64,000 nucleotides of DNA from Vibrio crassostreae (GCF_024347415.1 NZ_AP025477.1:1883965-1947964); one strand, 5' to 3'. Counted from the first letter of the stretch, positions 42,510 through 52,774 are shown. Numbers and translations: made by a program. Notes: a model not told the origin generated them from the letters alone.

Positions 42510-44171
42510 TTAGACAGTGAAGCGATCCACTAAATGATACAGCTCATTTGCACGACTGTTGAGGTTTTGGCTACCGATGCGGTTTTGATTTGCTAGTGCC
42601 GCCGATTGTGAGCTTTGGTCTGAAATCACTACAATGCGTTGAGATATCTCTTGGCCAACAATGTTCTGTTGCTCTGTTGCTGTCGCAATTAGTGAATTCA
42701 TGTCCATGATGGTATCAATCGACTCTTGGATTTTCGCCAGTGCAGTGGCGGCCGCGTTTGCTTCTTCCACGGTTTGAGTACTACGATTTTGGCTTGAATC
42801 CATCGCTTTTACGGCGGCGTCTGAAGCAGCTTTTAGTTGCTCAATCATCTTGTGAATATCGCCTGTGCTCTCTTGAGTTCGGCTTGCTAGTTTACGTACC
42901 TCATCAGCTACCACTGCAAAACCACGACCTTGTTCACCTGCACGAGCAGCTTCAATCGCGGCATTCAATGCAAGTAGGTTAGTTTGTTCTGCAATGTCTT
43001 GGATAACCGCCAGGGAAGAGGAGATGTTCTGCACATCGCCTTCTAATCGTGATACTACGGTGTTGGCTTCTGAAACTTCGCTCGCTAGGCCTGCAACCGA
43101 ATCTGCAGCTGCGTTTACGATCTGTTGTGCTTCTTTGGCATTGCCCTCTGCAAGTTTAGCGGAATCAGCGGCTTGGCTTGCGTTGCTAGAGATTTCTTGC
43201 GCCGTTGTGGTCATCTCAGTCATCGCCGTTGCAACTTGTTCTGTCTCTTCACGTTGTCCTGTAGCAATTTTGTCGACCTGAGCGGCGCGAGAAGACATGC
43301 TAGATGTCTCGGCTACGACTTGTTGACCGACATCACTGACGCTGCGAATGATGGTTTGCAGGCTGGCTACAAAGGCATTGAAGTTCTCGCTGAGCTTAGT
43401 GAACTCGGGTGCTTTGAAGGTTTCCATTCGAGCGGTTAAGTCAGCTTCACCACTTGCGAATGCGCTGATTGAACGGTCAAACTGTTCTAGCGGCTTCATG
43501 ATGGTACGGTTAACTGCTACTGCGAACACGGCAACCACTAGGGCGATCAAGCCACAGAAAAGGGCGATAGCAGTCAGTGAACTTTGAAGTGCTGCATTCG
43601 AACTCTCTTTCATTTCTGCGATGACAGCATCAATGTCGTCAGTATAAAAACCGGTACCAAGCATCAAATCCCATTGTGGGATGAATATTGAATAGCTGAG
43701 TTTTGGTAGGGCTTCAGATTGACCAAGTTTAGGAAAGTAATAGGTGGTGAATTCGCCAAGCTTTGAGTTCTTGATGAGGTCACGAATGAGGTAATTGCCT
43801 TTTTTGTCTTGCAGGTCGTAGTAGTTTTTACCAATGCCATCCGTATTTTGTCCGACTACCACTCTCACACCTTTAGAGTCGTAACCAAAGATATAACCAG
43901 ATTCTCCATACTCGAGTGTTCTTAAGGTTGGCAAGGCCTCTTCTAATGTTGCACCTCTTTCCAAGAACGGGCTGATAGAAGATTGAGCCATTTGCAGATA
44001 CGCTTTGAGTTCCTTTTCTTTCATCGCCATCATATTGCTACGCGTCGATTCTACTTGTTGTGCGGTTAGCTCAGTGCTCTTCATATACGTCACACTCATC
44101 ATCCCGATTGCCATCAACAGCAGTGGAATGAAAGAGAGAATATAAAGGCGGTTTTTGATGGTTAGGGTCAT
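42510..44171 (-). CDS. Methyl-accepting chemotaxis protein with sCache sensor
   Basis: About 553 residues from the ATG at 44171, with AGGAAACGTGAC upstream; the frame is open to 44198 but lacks a ribosome site there. The periplasmic region (about 30-190) is a single Cache domain: [33 protein letters not shown] and [24 protein letters not shown] ([18 protein letters not shown]) and the signalling domain with [20 protein letters not shown] near 394 follow. Such sCache receptors often sense small organic acids; the ligand here is unknown. Confidence 0.93.
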   Translation of the reverse strand: MTLTIKNRLYILSFIPLLLMAIGMMSVTYMKSTELTAQQVESTRSNMMAMKEKELKAYLQMAQSSISPFLERGATLEEALPTLRTLEYGESGYIFGYDSKGVRVVVGQNTDGIGKNYYDLQDKKGNYLIRDLIKNSKLGEFTTYYFPKLGQSEALPKLSYSIFIPQWDLMLGTGFYTDDIDAVIAEMKESSNAALQSSLTAIALFCGLIALVVAVFAVAVNRTIMKPLEQFDRSISAFASGEADLTARMETFKAPEFTKLSENFNAFVASLQTIIRSVSDVGQQVVAETSSMSSRAAQVDKIATGQREETEQVATAMTEMTTTAQEISSNASQAADSAKLAEGNAKEAQQIVNAAADSVAGLASEVSEANTVVSRLEGDVQNISSSLAVIQDIAEQTNLLALNAAIEAARAGEQGRGFAVVADEVRKLASRTQESTGDIHKMIEQLKAASDAAVKAMDSSQNRSTQTVEEANAAATALAKIQESIDTIMDMNSLIATATEQQNIVGQEISQRIVVISDQSSQSAALANQNRIGSQNLNSRANELYHLVDRFTV

Positions 44172-44446
44172 GTCACGTTTCCTGTGTGATTGTCTCATGC
44201 AATTTTCAACACATTATTAATGTGGTTTTAAAATGTAAATGGACTTGTTGTTGAATTGTTATCCAGAAATGATTTTGTTTTATAAACATGATGGCGGTTA
44301 GATTTTTTGGGTGAGAAGCCTTGCAACTAGAGGCTTAAGAGCGAAAAAGTGAGTTTGTATCGATGCTTTTGAATTCGACGCTGCTTTGTTAGAATGCGAC
44401 GCTTTGTAGCACCCTGCTATGTCTATTCGTTAAGTGAGAAAGATTC

Positions 44447-44959
44447 ATGAACAAAAGCCATGTGACTATTGGTTTAACTAACCCAAAGAGCCCGACAAAC
44501 GTTGGCGCTGTTATGCGTGCGGCTGGTTGTTACCAAGTCGACGAAGTTAAATACACAGGGCAACGCTACGAAAAAGCCGCAAAATTTCACACCGATACCA
44601 AGAGTGCAGCGCGTACCATCCCGTTGACTGGTGTTGAGTCGTTTTTAGACAATCTTGATCCAGAAACTAAGATCGTGTGTGTAGAACTAGCAGAAGGTGC
44701 CACGCCACTGCCGCGTTTTAAACACCCAGAAAACGCTATCTATATCTTTGGCCCTGAAGATGGTTCGATTTCTCAAGATGTTGCCGATAGAGCGGATCAT
44801 GTGGTGTACGTTCCAACGGTAGGTTGCATGAACTTGGCGGCAACAGTGAATGTGCTGCTTTACGATCGCCTTGCTAAATCTGATGAAATGGATGAGAGCA
44901 ACGAGCTGATTAAGAAAAGCCGTGATAACCGTAATCATTTGCTAATCAAAGAAAAGTAA
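44447..44959 (+). CDS. TrmH/SpoU-family RNA 2'-O-methyltransferase
   Basis: A 170-residue SPOUT enzyme. The three motifs are visible: NPKSPTNVGAVMRAAGCYQ (motif 1), IYIFGPEDGSIS (motif 2) and VPTVGCMNLAATVNVLLYDRL (motif 3). It uses SAM bound in a knotted C-terminal region to methylate ribose in tRNA or rRNA; the target nucleotide is not predictable. Length fits the short single-domain class. Confidence 0.9.
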   Translation: MNKSHVTIGLTNPKSPTNVGAVMRAAGCYQVDEVKYTGQRYEKAAKFHTDTKSAARTIPLTGVESFLDNLDPETKIVCVELAEGATPLPRFKHPENAIYIFGPEDGSISQDVADRADHVVYVPTVGCMNLAATVNVLLYDRLAKSDEMDESNELIKKSRDNRNHLLIKEK

Positions 44960-45046
44960 ATCTCTGCTTCTAGTGTTATCTATCCCGTACGCAATCGGAT
45001 ATTATCTTGAGTTCATCACCAGATAATTGAAGGGTTAGATAACACC

Positions 45047-45883
45047 ATGGAAGACAAGCAATTACTTGCCGCGCTACAACAACACCCTGTCCTCGATCTC
45101 TATCAGTTATTCCAAGAAGTTGGTCAAAATCGCTCTCTGTACATATTGTTAGAGAGGCTATCTTCCCTTAAAGAACATCATCAATTGAGCACACGTCTCA
45201 GTCCTTTTAAGCCTCACATCGAAGGGTTACTGGCTCAGTTCGATAGCACCACTCCGGACAGTGAAATCCTCAAGGCGGTTGCTCTTCAGTCTGAGATTCA
45301 GCAGCGAGGCCACAGCATGAGCCGTTACATCATGACATCAGATAATCATCGCCATTTTTCTCCGAATGCAGACTTAGTCATGTTTGGTGATTCGATCACT
45401 GAATGGGCTCCGTGGGCGGATATTTTCCGTGATGTTTCTATGGTCAATCGCGGCTTAGCGGGGGATACCACAACCGGCATGTTACGCCGCATTGATACCA
45501 CGTTAAACGTGAAGCCAAAGCTGGTGTGTTTTATGGCAGGGATAAACGATTTAGCCCAAGGTTACGATGTCGAGCATATCTACCAGAACTACGTTGATAT
45601 GCTTAAGGTGTGGCAAGAAAACGATATTCGCATCTTGGTGCAATCAACGCTTTATGTAGGGTCTAAACTGCAAAGCTTGAATCCCTCGGTGGAACAGTTC
45701 AATCGCAAAATAAGCGAGTACTGCACTCAACAAGGTATTGCGTTCTTAGATGTGAATTCAGTATTGTCACCTAACAAGCTTCTGTCGAATGAGCACTCAT
45801 GTGATGACTTGCATTTGAATGCTAAAGCTTACCAAGCTTGGGCTGAGGTTCTTAAACCTACGATAGCTGAGCTACTAAAATAA
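45047..45883 (+). CDS. SGNH/GDSL-family hydrolase with N-terminal extension
   Basis: A 278-residue protein. Residues 1-100 are a helical extension of unknown role. The SGNH blocks then follow: LVMFGDSITEWAPW (block I Ser, here GDSI), VNRGLAGDTTTGMLRRI (block II Gly), MAGINDLAQG (block III Asn) and SCDDLHLNAKAYQAWA (block V Asp-His). It is expected to be an esterase or lipase acting on acetylated sugars or similar esters. No signal peptide is seen, so it is cytoplasmic. Confidence 0.88.
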   Translation: MEDKQLLAALQQHPVLDLYQLFQEVGQNRSLYILLERLSSLKEHHQLSTRLSPFKPHIEGLLAQFDSTTPDSEILKAVALQSEIQQRGHSMSRYIMTSDNHRHFSPNADLVMFGDSITEWAPWADIFRDVSMVNRGLAGDTTTGMLRRIDTTLNVKPKLVCFMAGINDLAQGYDVEHIYQNYVDMLKVWQENDIRILVQSTLYVGSKLQSLNPSVEQFNRKISEYCTQQGIAFLDVNSVLSPNKLLSNEHSCDDLHLNAKAYQAWAEVLKPTIAELLK

Positions 45884-45977
45884 ACCCATGTAGATAGCTA
45901 AGTTGATAGATAGACAGTTTAGTTAATACAACAGAATCCAAGCCCTAAACCTGTTCGGTGAACCAAAGGACATCAAT

Positions 45978-46868
45978 TTGAACCTGAGACAACTGGAAGT
46001 CTTTTACGCCATTATGCAGACCGGAACCGTATCTGGAGCTGCACGCAGCTTGCATGTGTCCCAGCCTAATGTGACGCGTATTTTGGCGCACACTGAGCAG
46101 CAGTTGGGGTTTGGCTTGTTCGAGCGTGTCAAAGGGCGATTGGTGCCAACGGTTGAAGCGAAAACCTTGTTACCGGAAGCGGAGAAGGTCTACCAACAAC
46201 TGGGTCAATTTCGTTCTTTGACTAACAAAGTGAAGCAAGGCCATCAGCATTTGCGTATTGGCGCACCGCCGATTTTAGCGACCAAATTGCTGACTCCTGT
46301 GATCGCCCTGATGTCTCGCGAGCAAGAGCTCTCTTTTGAATTGCTGACTGCAAATCGTGACGAACTGTGTTCAGGGTTGCTAAAACATGAGCTCGATATC
46401 GCTATCGCATTTGGAGACGAAGCGCCGCCTGCGATACTGGCTGAGACGTTATTGACTGAATCACTCAAGGTTCTGGCTCCATCCAACACCGTTGAGCGGT
46501 TACCTACAGAATTAACCCTTGATGACCTGATCAATTATCCGTTGCCAATCATCGGGCTTGATAGTCGTGACCCACTGGGTTTGCTGCTGCATCAAAGCTT
46601 GATTGTGCGAGATGAGCATTATCATCATCCGATATCGGTACGCGGATACAGCGCTGCGGCGGAGCTGGTCAAGCATCAAGCAGGTTTTGCGATTGTTGAT
46701 CCGTGGACGGCAGAGCAATATCAAAATGACGATGCGGTCTGTGTGTTGCCGCTTCAACCAGACATCCAATTTTCGGTATCGATACTTTGTGCAGAACATA
46801 CCCCTCAGTCGATTTCCGTTAAGCAATTTATCGCTTCATTGAAGAGTCATACTCACCCTATAACTTAA
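45978..46868 (+). CDS. dgcR: LysR-family regulator, DgcR (D-glutamate catabolism)
   Basis: A 296-residue LysR protein starting at TTG 45978, supported by AAAGGAC 7 nt upstream and the proper start MNLRQLEVFYAIMQTGTVSGAARSLHVSQPNVTRILAHTEQQLGF. It lies directly upstream of dgcN-dgcA in the same direction. DgcR has been described in marine bacteria as the D-glutamate-responsive activator of dgcN and dgcA; the assignment rests mainly on context. A palindrome overlaps its stop codon. Confidence 0.8.
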   Translation: MNLRQLEVFYAIMQTGTVSGAARSLHVSQPNVTRILAHTEQQLGFGLFERVKGRLVPTVEAKTLLPEAEKVYQQLGQFRSLTNKVKQGHQHLRIGAPPILATKLLTPVIALMSREQELSFELLTANRDELCSGLLKHELDIAIAFGDEAPPAILAETLLTESLKVLAPSNTVERLPTELTLDDLINYPLPIIGLDSRDPLGLLLHQSLIVRDEHYHHPISVRGYSAAAELVKHQAGFAIVDPWTAEQYQNDDAVCVLPLQPDIQFSVSILCAEHTPQSISVKQFIASLKSHTHPIT

Positions 46869-46877
46869 GGTTATAGG
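46857..46877. promoter_or_regulatory. Palindrome upstream of dgcN
   Basis: CCTATAAC and GTTATAGG form perfect 8-bp arms around TTAAG, overlapping the end of dgcR and lying about 85-100 bp upstream of the dgcN start. It may be a DgcR site or a terminator-like hairpin; no T-run follows, which favours an operator. Confidence 0.4.
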
Positions 46878-46959
46878 CACTCGATAAATAGGTATTCGGC
46901 AGCCTTTAACTTCTTAATTAAAGTAATTCCATACAAGGACTTATTAATTAGGAATGCTC

Positions 46960-47967
46960 ATGTCTATCGCTCAACCTTACCTTCTTTTTCTTGGGGATGT
47001 TACTGACCCATTGGCCGCAAAAACCGCTCGTGGTATTCACCAATGGCGACCAGAAATCTGCCTCGGCCAATTACGTTTAACAGAAGAGACCGTTTCTCTT
47101 GGTTTGATGGGTCTGACCTTGCAACAGGCACAAGCTCAAGGTGCGAAAACGTTAGTGATTGGCACTGCAAACCCGGGCGGCGTTATTCCTGACTCATGGC
47201 AACCTACGATATTAGCCGCTGCAGAAATGGGATTTGAGATTGCGTCGGGTATGCACCAGCGCTTGAGCGAATTTTCACCGCTTGCTGACATGCAGCAACG
47301 AGGATTGACTAACCTTCATGATGTACGCCATTTTGATGGTGATCTAAACGTTGGTAATGGCAAGCCTCGCCAAGGTAAGCGCTTGCTTACGGTCGGAACC
47401 GATTGCTCGGTAGGCAAAATGTTTTCTGCACTGGCGATAGAGAAATCGCTTAAAGAAGCGGGAACATCTGCTCAGTTTAAAGCGACAGGGCAGACAGGTA
47501 TTTTGATTGAAGGCAGCGGTATTTCGATTGATGCTGTGGTGGCAGATTTTATCTCTGGCGCGGTGGAAGCGATCAGCCCCGATTTTACCGGTCACGAATG
47601 GGACATTATTGAAGGGCAGGGTTCCTTGTTCAACCCTTCTTTTGCAGGCGTGAGCTTGGGTTTATTGCATGGCGCACAAGCTGATGCTTTGGTGCTATGT
47701 CATGAAGTAGGACGACCACATATTCGCAACCTTCCGCATGCTAAACTACCAACGATTGAACAGACGATTGATGTTAACTTGCAGGCGGCACGACTGACAA
47801 ATCCAGATGTGAAGTTGGTGGGTATTTGCCTGAACACATCGGCTATTAGCATTGAAGAGGCTGAGACATTGTGCCAAGAATGGACCACACTCTATCAAGT
47901 GCCCGTGACGGATCCGGTGCGATTTGGTGTACAACATATTACTGATCATTTGCGACATTCACTTTAA
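46960..47967 (+). CDS. dgcN: D-glutamate N-acetyltransferase DgcN (DUF1611)
   Basis: A 335-residue protein from the ATG at 46960, since TTAGGA lies 6 nt before it and too close to the ATG at 46954. It has the DUF1611 fold: a Rossmann-like N-terminal part and a P-loop domain with LLTVGTDCSVGKMFSALAIEKSL (Walker A-like). DgcN acetylates D-glutamate, and DgcA then converts N-acetyl-D-Glu to N-acetyl-L-Glu. The pair dgcN-dgcA is in the expected order, separated by 57 nt. Confidence 0.9.
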   Translation: MSIAQPYLLFLGDVTDPLAAKTARGIHQWRPEICLGQLRLTEETVSLGLMGLTLQQAQAQGAKTLVIGTANPGGVIPDSWQPTILAAAEMGFEIASGMHQRLSEFSPLADMQQRGLTNLHDVRHFDGDLNVGNGKPRQGKRLLTVGTDCSVGKMFSALAIEKSLKEAGTSAQFKATGQTGILIEGSGISIDAVVADFISGAVEAISPDFTGHEWDIIEGQGSLFNPSFAGVSLGLLHGAQADALVLCHEVGRPHIRNLPHAKLPTIEQTIDVNLQAARLTNPDVKLVGICLNTSAISIEEAETLCQEWTTLYQVPVTDPVRFGVQHITDHLRHSL

Positions 47968-48024
47968 CGACTTCATCATTTCTACGTTTCCATTTGTTAA
48001 AGCGAACATCAACCGAGTGAAATT

Positions 48025-49011
48025 ATGAAGATTACAGCAGAACCAGTTACTATCGCGATGCAAACGCCTTTTCGCATATCTCGAGGCAGCCGAACAGAGT
48101 GTCATGTTGTTCGCGTTTACATTGAACATAATGGTAAACAAGCTCAAGGCGAGTGTACTCCTTACCCGCGTTATGGTGAGTCATCCGAGTCTGTGTTGGC
48201 GCAAATCCAACAAGCTTCGAGCTCTCTTGAAATGGCCTTTGAGCGTGGTATGACCGATCCTGAAGAGTTACGAGATCATCTTCAGTCTTCATTGACCGGA
48301 GGAGCTGCGCGTAATGCTATCGATTGTGCGCTTTGGGATTATCAAGCGCAGCAGAACGACCAGATCTTTCCGAATAGCTTGTTCGAGTTACCTAAGCAGA
48401 TTGTTACCGCTATGACAGTCTCGATTGGCACACCAGAGGCGATGGCAATACAAGCTCGAGATTATGTGGCGAACGGTGCGAAACTTCTAAAAGTGAAGCT
48501 TGATGGTGAGCAAGTAGTAGAGCGTGTACGCGCTGTCCGAGAAGCGGATCCTGGGGTTAAAATTGTACTGGATGCCAATGAAGCATGGACTGGGCTGAAC
48601 CTTGAAGAACTGTTCAATCAGCTGACTGAGTTTGATATCGCGATGATCGAGCAACCTTTACCACAACAGCATGATGCCTCACTGGCACACATCAAGCATC
48701 CAATTCCACTGTGTGCTGATGAAAGCTGCCATACCAGTTCCCAACTGTCTTCGTTGTTGGGCAAGTATGAAATGGTCAACATCAAGCTTGATAAAACCGG
48801 TGGTTTGACAGAAGCATTAGCACTTGCCGAAGAAGCGCAAAGGCTCGGTTTTACTTTGATGTCGGGCTGTATGCTTGGCACTTCACTGGCCATGCGTGCA
48901 GCGCTGCCTATCGCTGTGCAATCGGAAATCGTCGACCTAGATGGACCTGTATTACTTGGTCAAGACGTGTCGCCAGCACTGACTTATCAAGATGGGATGA
49001 TCATTCTCTAA
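48025..49011 (+). CDS. dgcA: N-acetyl-D-glutamate racemase DgcA (enolase superfamily)
   Basis: A 328-residue enolase-superfamily protein of the dipeptide epimerase branch. The catalytic lysine pair is in KLLKVKLDGE, metal ligands in VLDANEAW, MIEQPLPQQHD and CADESCH, and the second lysine in VNIKLDKTGG. Sequence alone would permit an L-Ala-D/L-Glu epimerase call; the dgcN neighbour favours the N-acetyl-glutamate racemase role. A terminator follows at 49052. Confidence 0.88.
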   Translation: MKITAEPVTIAMQTPFRISRGSRTECHVVRVYIEHNGKQAQGECTPYPRYGESSESVLAQIQQASSSLEMAFERGMTDPEELRDHLQSSLTGGAARNAIDCALWDYQAQQNDQIFPNSLFELPKQIVTAMTVSIGTPEAMAIQARDYVANGAKLLKVKLDGEQVVERVRAVREADPGVKIVLDANEAWTGLNLEELFNQLTEFDIAMIEQPLPQQHDASLAHIKHPIPLCADESCHTSSQLSSLLGKYEMVNIKLDKTGGLTEALALAEEAQRLGFTLMSGCMLGTSLAMRAALPIAVQSEIVDLDGPVLLGQDVSPALTYQDGMIIL

Positions 49012-49051
49012 GTCGTTAAGTCTCGGCCAGTAGATTGACATGACATCAATG

Positions 49052-49086
49052 AAATCGCATAGGTGAAAGCCTATGCGATTTTTTGT
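49052..49086 (+). terminator. Terminator of the dgc operon
   Basis: AAATCGCATAGG pairs with CCTATGCGATTT around TGAAAG, followed by TTTTG. The remaining gap to 49320 is AT-rich with no gene seen and must hold the histidine kinase promoter. Confidence 0.85.
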
Positions 49087-49320
49087 ATTGATAAACTAAT
49101 CACGTTTCTGTCGGTACGGTCACTTTCTATTATCGCAAAACAGACCACGCAAGCTTTATAAAATAATTGTTATGATATCTTATGTGAAATGTTAATGATT
49201 ACTCTTCATTTAATAGTTTTACTAAAGCTATTCGATGTAAGCCTAAGTAAGGCTCATGCCATAACTAATTGAATCATTAGCAGTTCCTGTTGACGATTTG
49301 ATGAGAAGAAGGTGGGGCGA

Positions 49321-51285
49321 GTGAGCAGTCATGTCTCCAAGGTTGTAGAAGAAAAGGACAGTTTCGAGCGCCCGTTTTCGATCAAAATCCCACGTCGTAA
49401 GTGGTTTGGTTGGAAAGGTATTGAGCTGCGCTTGGTATTGGCATTGGCTATGTTATCAATGACCACTATCTTCCTTTCGGTTGTCTCCAGCTTTACCTTT
49501 GACGACTTAAATCAACGTCTTGTTGAGCTAAAGGAGAGTGAAATCCCCGCTTTAGATAACGCTGCACGCCTCAATGACATGGTGCGTGTGATTATCACAA
49601 CCTCATCTCAGCTCAGTGATGCGGAATCGAATTTAGAACGCAAACAAGCGATGCTTAAAATTGAAGACGCCATTTCCGTCATGAATAGCGTAATGGTTCA
49701 ATTCCCCGATTATCATTCCTATTTTAAAGATCTTATCGCCCAAGTTAACAATAGCCTCAGTCTGTTGTACCAAAGTGAGATTGAATCTGAACAGCTCAAC
49801 CAAGAACTTCGTAATCTACTCGAAGGCTTTTACCCGCTATTGCAGCAAGCCAGTGATTCACTTGATAACCTACCTGAGTCAGCTAAAGAGCAGGTTCAAT
49901 ACACGCAATTAAAGTCCCTGTTGTACTACCAATTAGGCTTGGTAGAAAAACTGTATAACGACTCCAGTTTTAATGAACTGGATTACACCAGTTTACGATT
50001 AGAGCAGATTGGAGAAGAGTGGTGGCAGCTTTGGGTCAGTGGCGATTTAAGAAGTGCCTTTCCAGAACTGGATCATCAGCTCACCGTAATTTACAACCTA
50101 GCCTCAAGTGATAGCAGTTTGTACGGGCTTAAAAACAAAGCGCTCGACCATCTCTATCAAGAGCAGTATTTCTTACAAAACAGCCGTGAGCATTTGAATC
50201 AGTTAACGGTACAAATTGAACGTAACACCAGCCAAGTGAACCGCAATATTGATCAGTCGATTCAGCAGGCGCAACACTCTTTGCAATCGAACCAACGTTT
50301 ATCACTTTTCCTTTCACTGTTCAGTGTGTTAGCTGCCGCGGCTATCTCTTGGTTCTATGTGCGCAAGAGTATTTTAGAAAGGCTATTACAGCTTAAAGAC
50401 AACATGTTTGCGATTTCGACTGGCCACTTAGATACTGAAGTGGCGATTCGTGGCAAAGATGAAGTGACGCAAATGGCTAAGTACCTAAAGGTATTTCAGA
50501 CCACGGCCAAAGTCGTCAAGCAAACCAACCGTAAATTGGAGGCCGAGGTGGAAGAACGTACCTTAGCCGAGGCCAAACTGCGTGTTACTCAAGACGAGCT
50601 TATTCAAGCTGGAAAACTGGCCGCGTTGGGGCAGTTAAGTGTGGGCATTACTCACGAGATCAACCAACCATTAACGGCCGTGAACAGTCATGTTCGAAGC
50701 GCGCAACTGTGGTTAGGTAAACAAAGGGCAGATAGGGCAGAAGAGAATCTGAAAAAGATCGAGATCTTACTAGATAAAGTGGCTGCGATTACACGTCACT
50801 TGAAGGCATTCTCGCGCAAGAGCGATGGCAAAATAGATAACGTTGAATTAGATAAGGTGATTGGTGATGCGATCGATCTCTTTGAAACGCGGCAGAGTAG
50901 AGTGCTGATTCAGTATTCCCCACAAAGCGACCAATTGGTGCGAGTCAACAGCATTCGCTTAGAGCAGGTGCTGGTGAATTTGATCAGCAATGCGTTGGAT
51001 GCCGTTGAACATAGAGATCTGCCTCAGCTCGGCATCTCCACTCAAGAGTACCGGAACACCATTCAGATATCAGTTAAAGACAATGGATTAGGGATACCCG
51101 AAGAAGATATTCCTTACCTGTTTGATCCGTTTTATACCCGCAAGACCACAGGCAAAGGGCTCGGGCTCGGTTTGTCTATCGCATTCAACATAATTAAAGA
51201 CTTTGGCGGCTCGATTCACGTGGAATCGGTTGAACACCAAGGCACCACCTTTATCGTCACTCTACCAAAAGGCACAGACTCATGA
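49321..51285 (+). CDS. DctB-like sensor histidine kinase
   Basis: About 654 residues. GTG at 49321 is preferred (AAGGTGGGGCGA just upstream); GTG 49312 is possible. There are membrane helices near 42-65 and 335-355, with a large helical periplasmic region between, unlike the tandem PAS/Cache region of DctB. HAMP follows at about 355-410, a short coiled coil, then HisKA with LGQLSVGITHEINQPLTAVNSH (phospho-His445) and HATPase with ISNALDAVEHR, VKDNGLGIPEEDIPYLFDPFYTRK and GLGLGLSIAFNI. It overlaps the response regulator gene by 4 nt (ATGA). The likely signal is an organophosphate or its alcohol, from the genes downstream (inference). Confidence 0.9.
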   Translation: MSSHVSKVVEEKDSFERPFSIKIPRRKWFGWKGIELRLVLALAMLSMTTIFLSVVSSFTFDDLNQRLVELKESEIPALDNAARLNDMVRVIITTSSQLSDAESNLERKQAMLKIEDAISVMNSVMVQFPDYHSYFKDLIAQVNNSLSLLYQSEIESEQLNQELRNLLEGFYPLLQQASDSLDNLPESAKEQVQYTQLKSLLYYQLGLVEKLYNDSSFNELDYTSLRLEQIGEEWWQLWVSGDLRSAFPELDHQLTVIYNLASSDSSLYGLKNKALDHLYQEQYFLQNSREHLNQLTVQIERNTSQVNRNIDQSIQQAQHSLQSNQRLSLFLSLFSVLAAAAISWFYVRKSILERLLQLKDNMFAISTGHLDTEVAIRGKDEVTQMAKYLKVFQTTAKVVKQTNRKLEAEVEERTLAEAKLRVTQDELIQAGKLAALGQLSVGITHEINQPLTAVNSHVRSAQLWLGKQRADRAEENLKKIEILLDKVAAITRHLKAFSRKSDGKIDNVELDKVIGDAIDLFETRQSRVLIQYSPQSDQLVRVNSIRLEQVLVNLISNALDAVEHRDLPQLGISTQEYRNTIQISVKDNGLGIPEEDIPYLFDPFYTRKTTGKGLGLGLSIAFNIIKDFGGSIHVESVEHQGTTFIVTLPKGTDS

Positions 51286-52634
51286 CTTCAGAAAAACACA
51301 TAGTTCTTATCGACGATGAAACAGACGTCGTTGAAGCCGTGAGCGAAATGTTGGAGCTCGAGGGTTTTCGTGTCACTAGCTTTACCGACCCAAACCTTGG
51401 TCTAAAGTCCCTGAACGCAAACAGTCAGTCGGTGGTGTTGTGTGATGTTCGGATGCCACAAGTGGATGGGCTTACGTTGTTGAGTTCAATCCAACATCGC
51501 GCAGCCAATGTTCAGGTGTTACTGATGAGCGGGCATGGTGATATTCCGATGGCGATAGAGGCGATGAAGTTGGGTGCGTTCGACTTTCTGGAGAAACCCC
51601 TCAATGCCAGTGAGTTGGTAGAAAAGCTCGACTTGGCGTTGGCACAGTGTCAGCACAACAGCCCTGCAACGTTAGACGACGATCAGGACTCAGATCTTCC
51701 GATTGAGTCTGTGGTTATTGGCCAATCGAAAGCGATGGATACCATACGTAAGCAAGTGCTTGCCTTAGCACATACTGGCGTCGACACCATTATCAACGGA
51801 GAAACGGGAACGGGCAAAGAGGTAATAGCTCGAGCTCTGCATCAATTCAGCCGTCGTAAAGCCAAACCGTTTGTCGCGATAAACTGTGGCGGCATGACAG
51901 AAAGCATTATCGAAAGTGAGTTGTTTGGTCATGAAGCGGGCTCGTTTACCAGTGCCAATAAGAAACGTATCGGCAAAATAGAACAAGCCAATGGCGGCAC
52001 TCTGTTTCTTGATGAAATAGAAAGTATGCCAATTGCGGTGCAAATTAAACTGCTGCGCGTGATTCAAGAACGAATGATTGAGCGTGTAGGCGGTAATGAG
52101 TTGATACCCGTCGACATCGTTGTGGTCGCGGCCAGTAAAGCCGATCTCGCGAGCCTGAGTGAATCAGGTGAGTTCAGAGCTGATCTCTTCTATCGCCTCA
52201 ATATTGCTAGCTTAAACCTTCCCGCATTGCGTCAACGCAAAGAAGACATTCAGGTGTTGTTCCGTCATTTTGTGATTCAAGCGAGCCACAAATACAAGAC
52301 ACGCCCATCAACGATTTACCCTGAGCAGATTCAGCAACTATGTCGACACGAATGGCCCGGTAACGTGCGTGAGCTGCGTAATGTCGCTGATCGTTTTGTG
52401 TTGGGTATCGTTGGTGATGGTTTCGATCTTCAGTCGCCAATTTGTGAAGTGTCTGGGGAAGATTTCGCCTTCGAAAAGCAGATGGAGCAGTACGAGAGAA
52501 ATGTATTAACCGAAGCCTTGATAGAGAGCGCGGGCAATATCAATGAGGTCTCGAATAAGCTGAACTTACCGCGAAAAACGCTTTATCGAAAAATGAAGAA
52601 ACATCAGTTGGATAAAGAGAGTTTTAAAGCCTAA
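51282..52634 (+). CDS. Sigma-54-dependent response regulator, DctD-like
   Basis: A 450-residue activator in three parts. The receiver domain is 1-125 with phospho-Asp55 in VVLCDVRMPQVDG. The AAA+ domain is about 145-375: Walker A GETGTGKEV, then GHEAGSFTSANKKR at 217-230, TLFLDEIESMP (Walker B) and FRADLFYRLNI. The Fis-type helix-turn-helix is at the end (NINEVSNKLNLPRKTLYRKMKK). The sigma-54 contact loop reads GSFTSA (220-225) instead of GAFTGA. Two sigma-54 promoters lie downstream, at 52775 and 54313, and are its obvious targets. Confidence 0.92.
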   Translation: MTSEKHIVLIDDETDVVEAVSEMLELEGFRVTSFTDPNLGLKSLNANSQSVVLCDVRMPQVDGLTLLSSIQHRAANVQVLLMSGHGDIPMAIEAMKLGAFDFLEKPLNASELVEKLDLALAQCQHNSPATLDDDQDSDLPIESVVIGQSKAMDTIRKQVLALAHTGVDTIINGETGTGKEVIARALHQFSRRKAKPFVAINCGGMTESIIESELFGHEAGSFTSANKKRIGKIEQANGGTLFLDEIESMPIAVQIKLLRVIQERMIERVGGNELIPVDIVVVAASKADLASLSESGEFRADLFYRLNIASLNLPALRQRKEDIQVLFRHFVIQASHKYKTRPSTIYPEQIQQLCRHEWPGNVRELRNVADRFVLGIVGDGFDLQSPICEVSGEDFAFEKQMEQYERNVLTEALIESAGNINEVSNKLNLPRKTLYRKMKKHQLDKESFKA

Positions 52635-52704
52635 CTCATTAACTTGGTTCTTGAGGAGCAAACCTAAACCAAAAGACAAAGCAGAAGAAAAAGCACAAGA
52701 CAAC

Positions 52705-52713
52705 AATGACCCA
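52705..52713 (+). promoter_or_regulatory. Half-site shared by both sigma-54 promoters
   Basis: AATGACCCA occurs here, 70 bp before the first sigma-54 promoter, and again at 54211-54219, about 100 bp before the second. At the second site it is part of a dyad ACCCA...TGGGT. It is a candidate upstream activator sequence for the response regulator. Confidence 0.35.
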
Positions 52714-52774
52714 TTTATCATTTAGTCGAATGATTAACTGTTTCAAGTAATTGTAATAAAAGAGTTTTAACATT

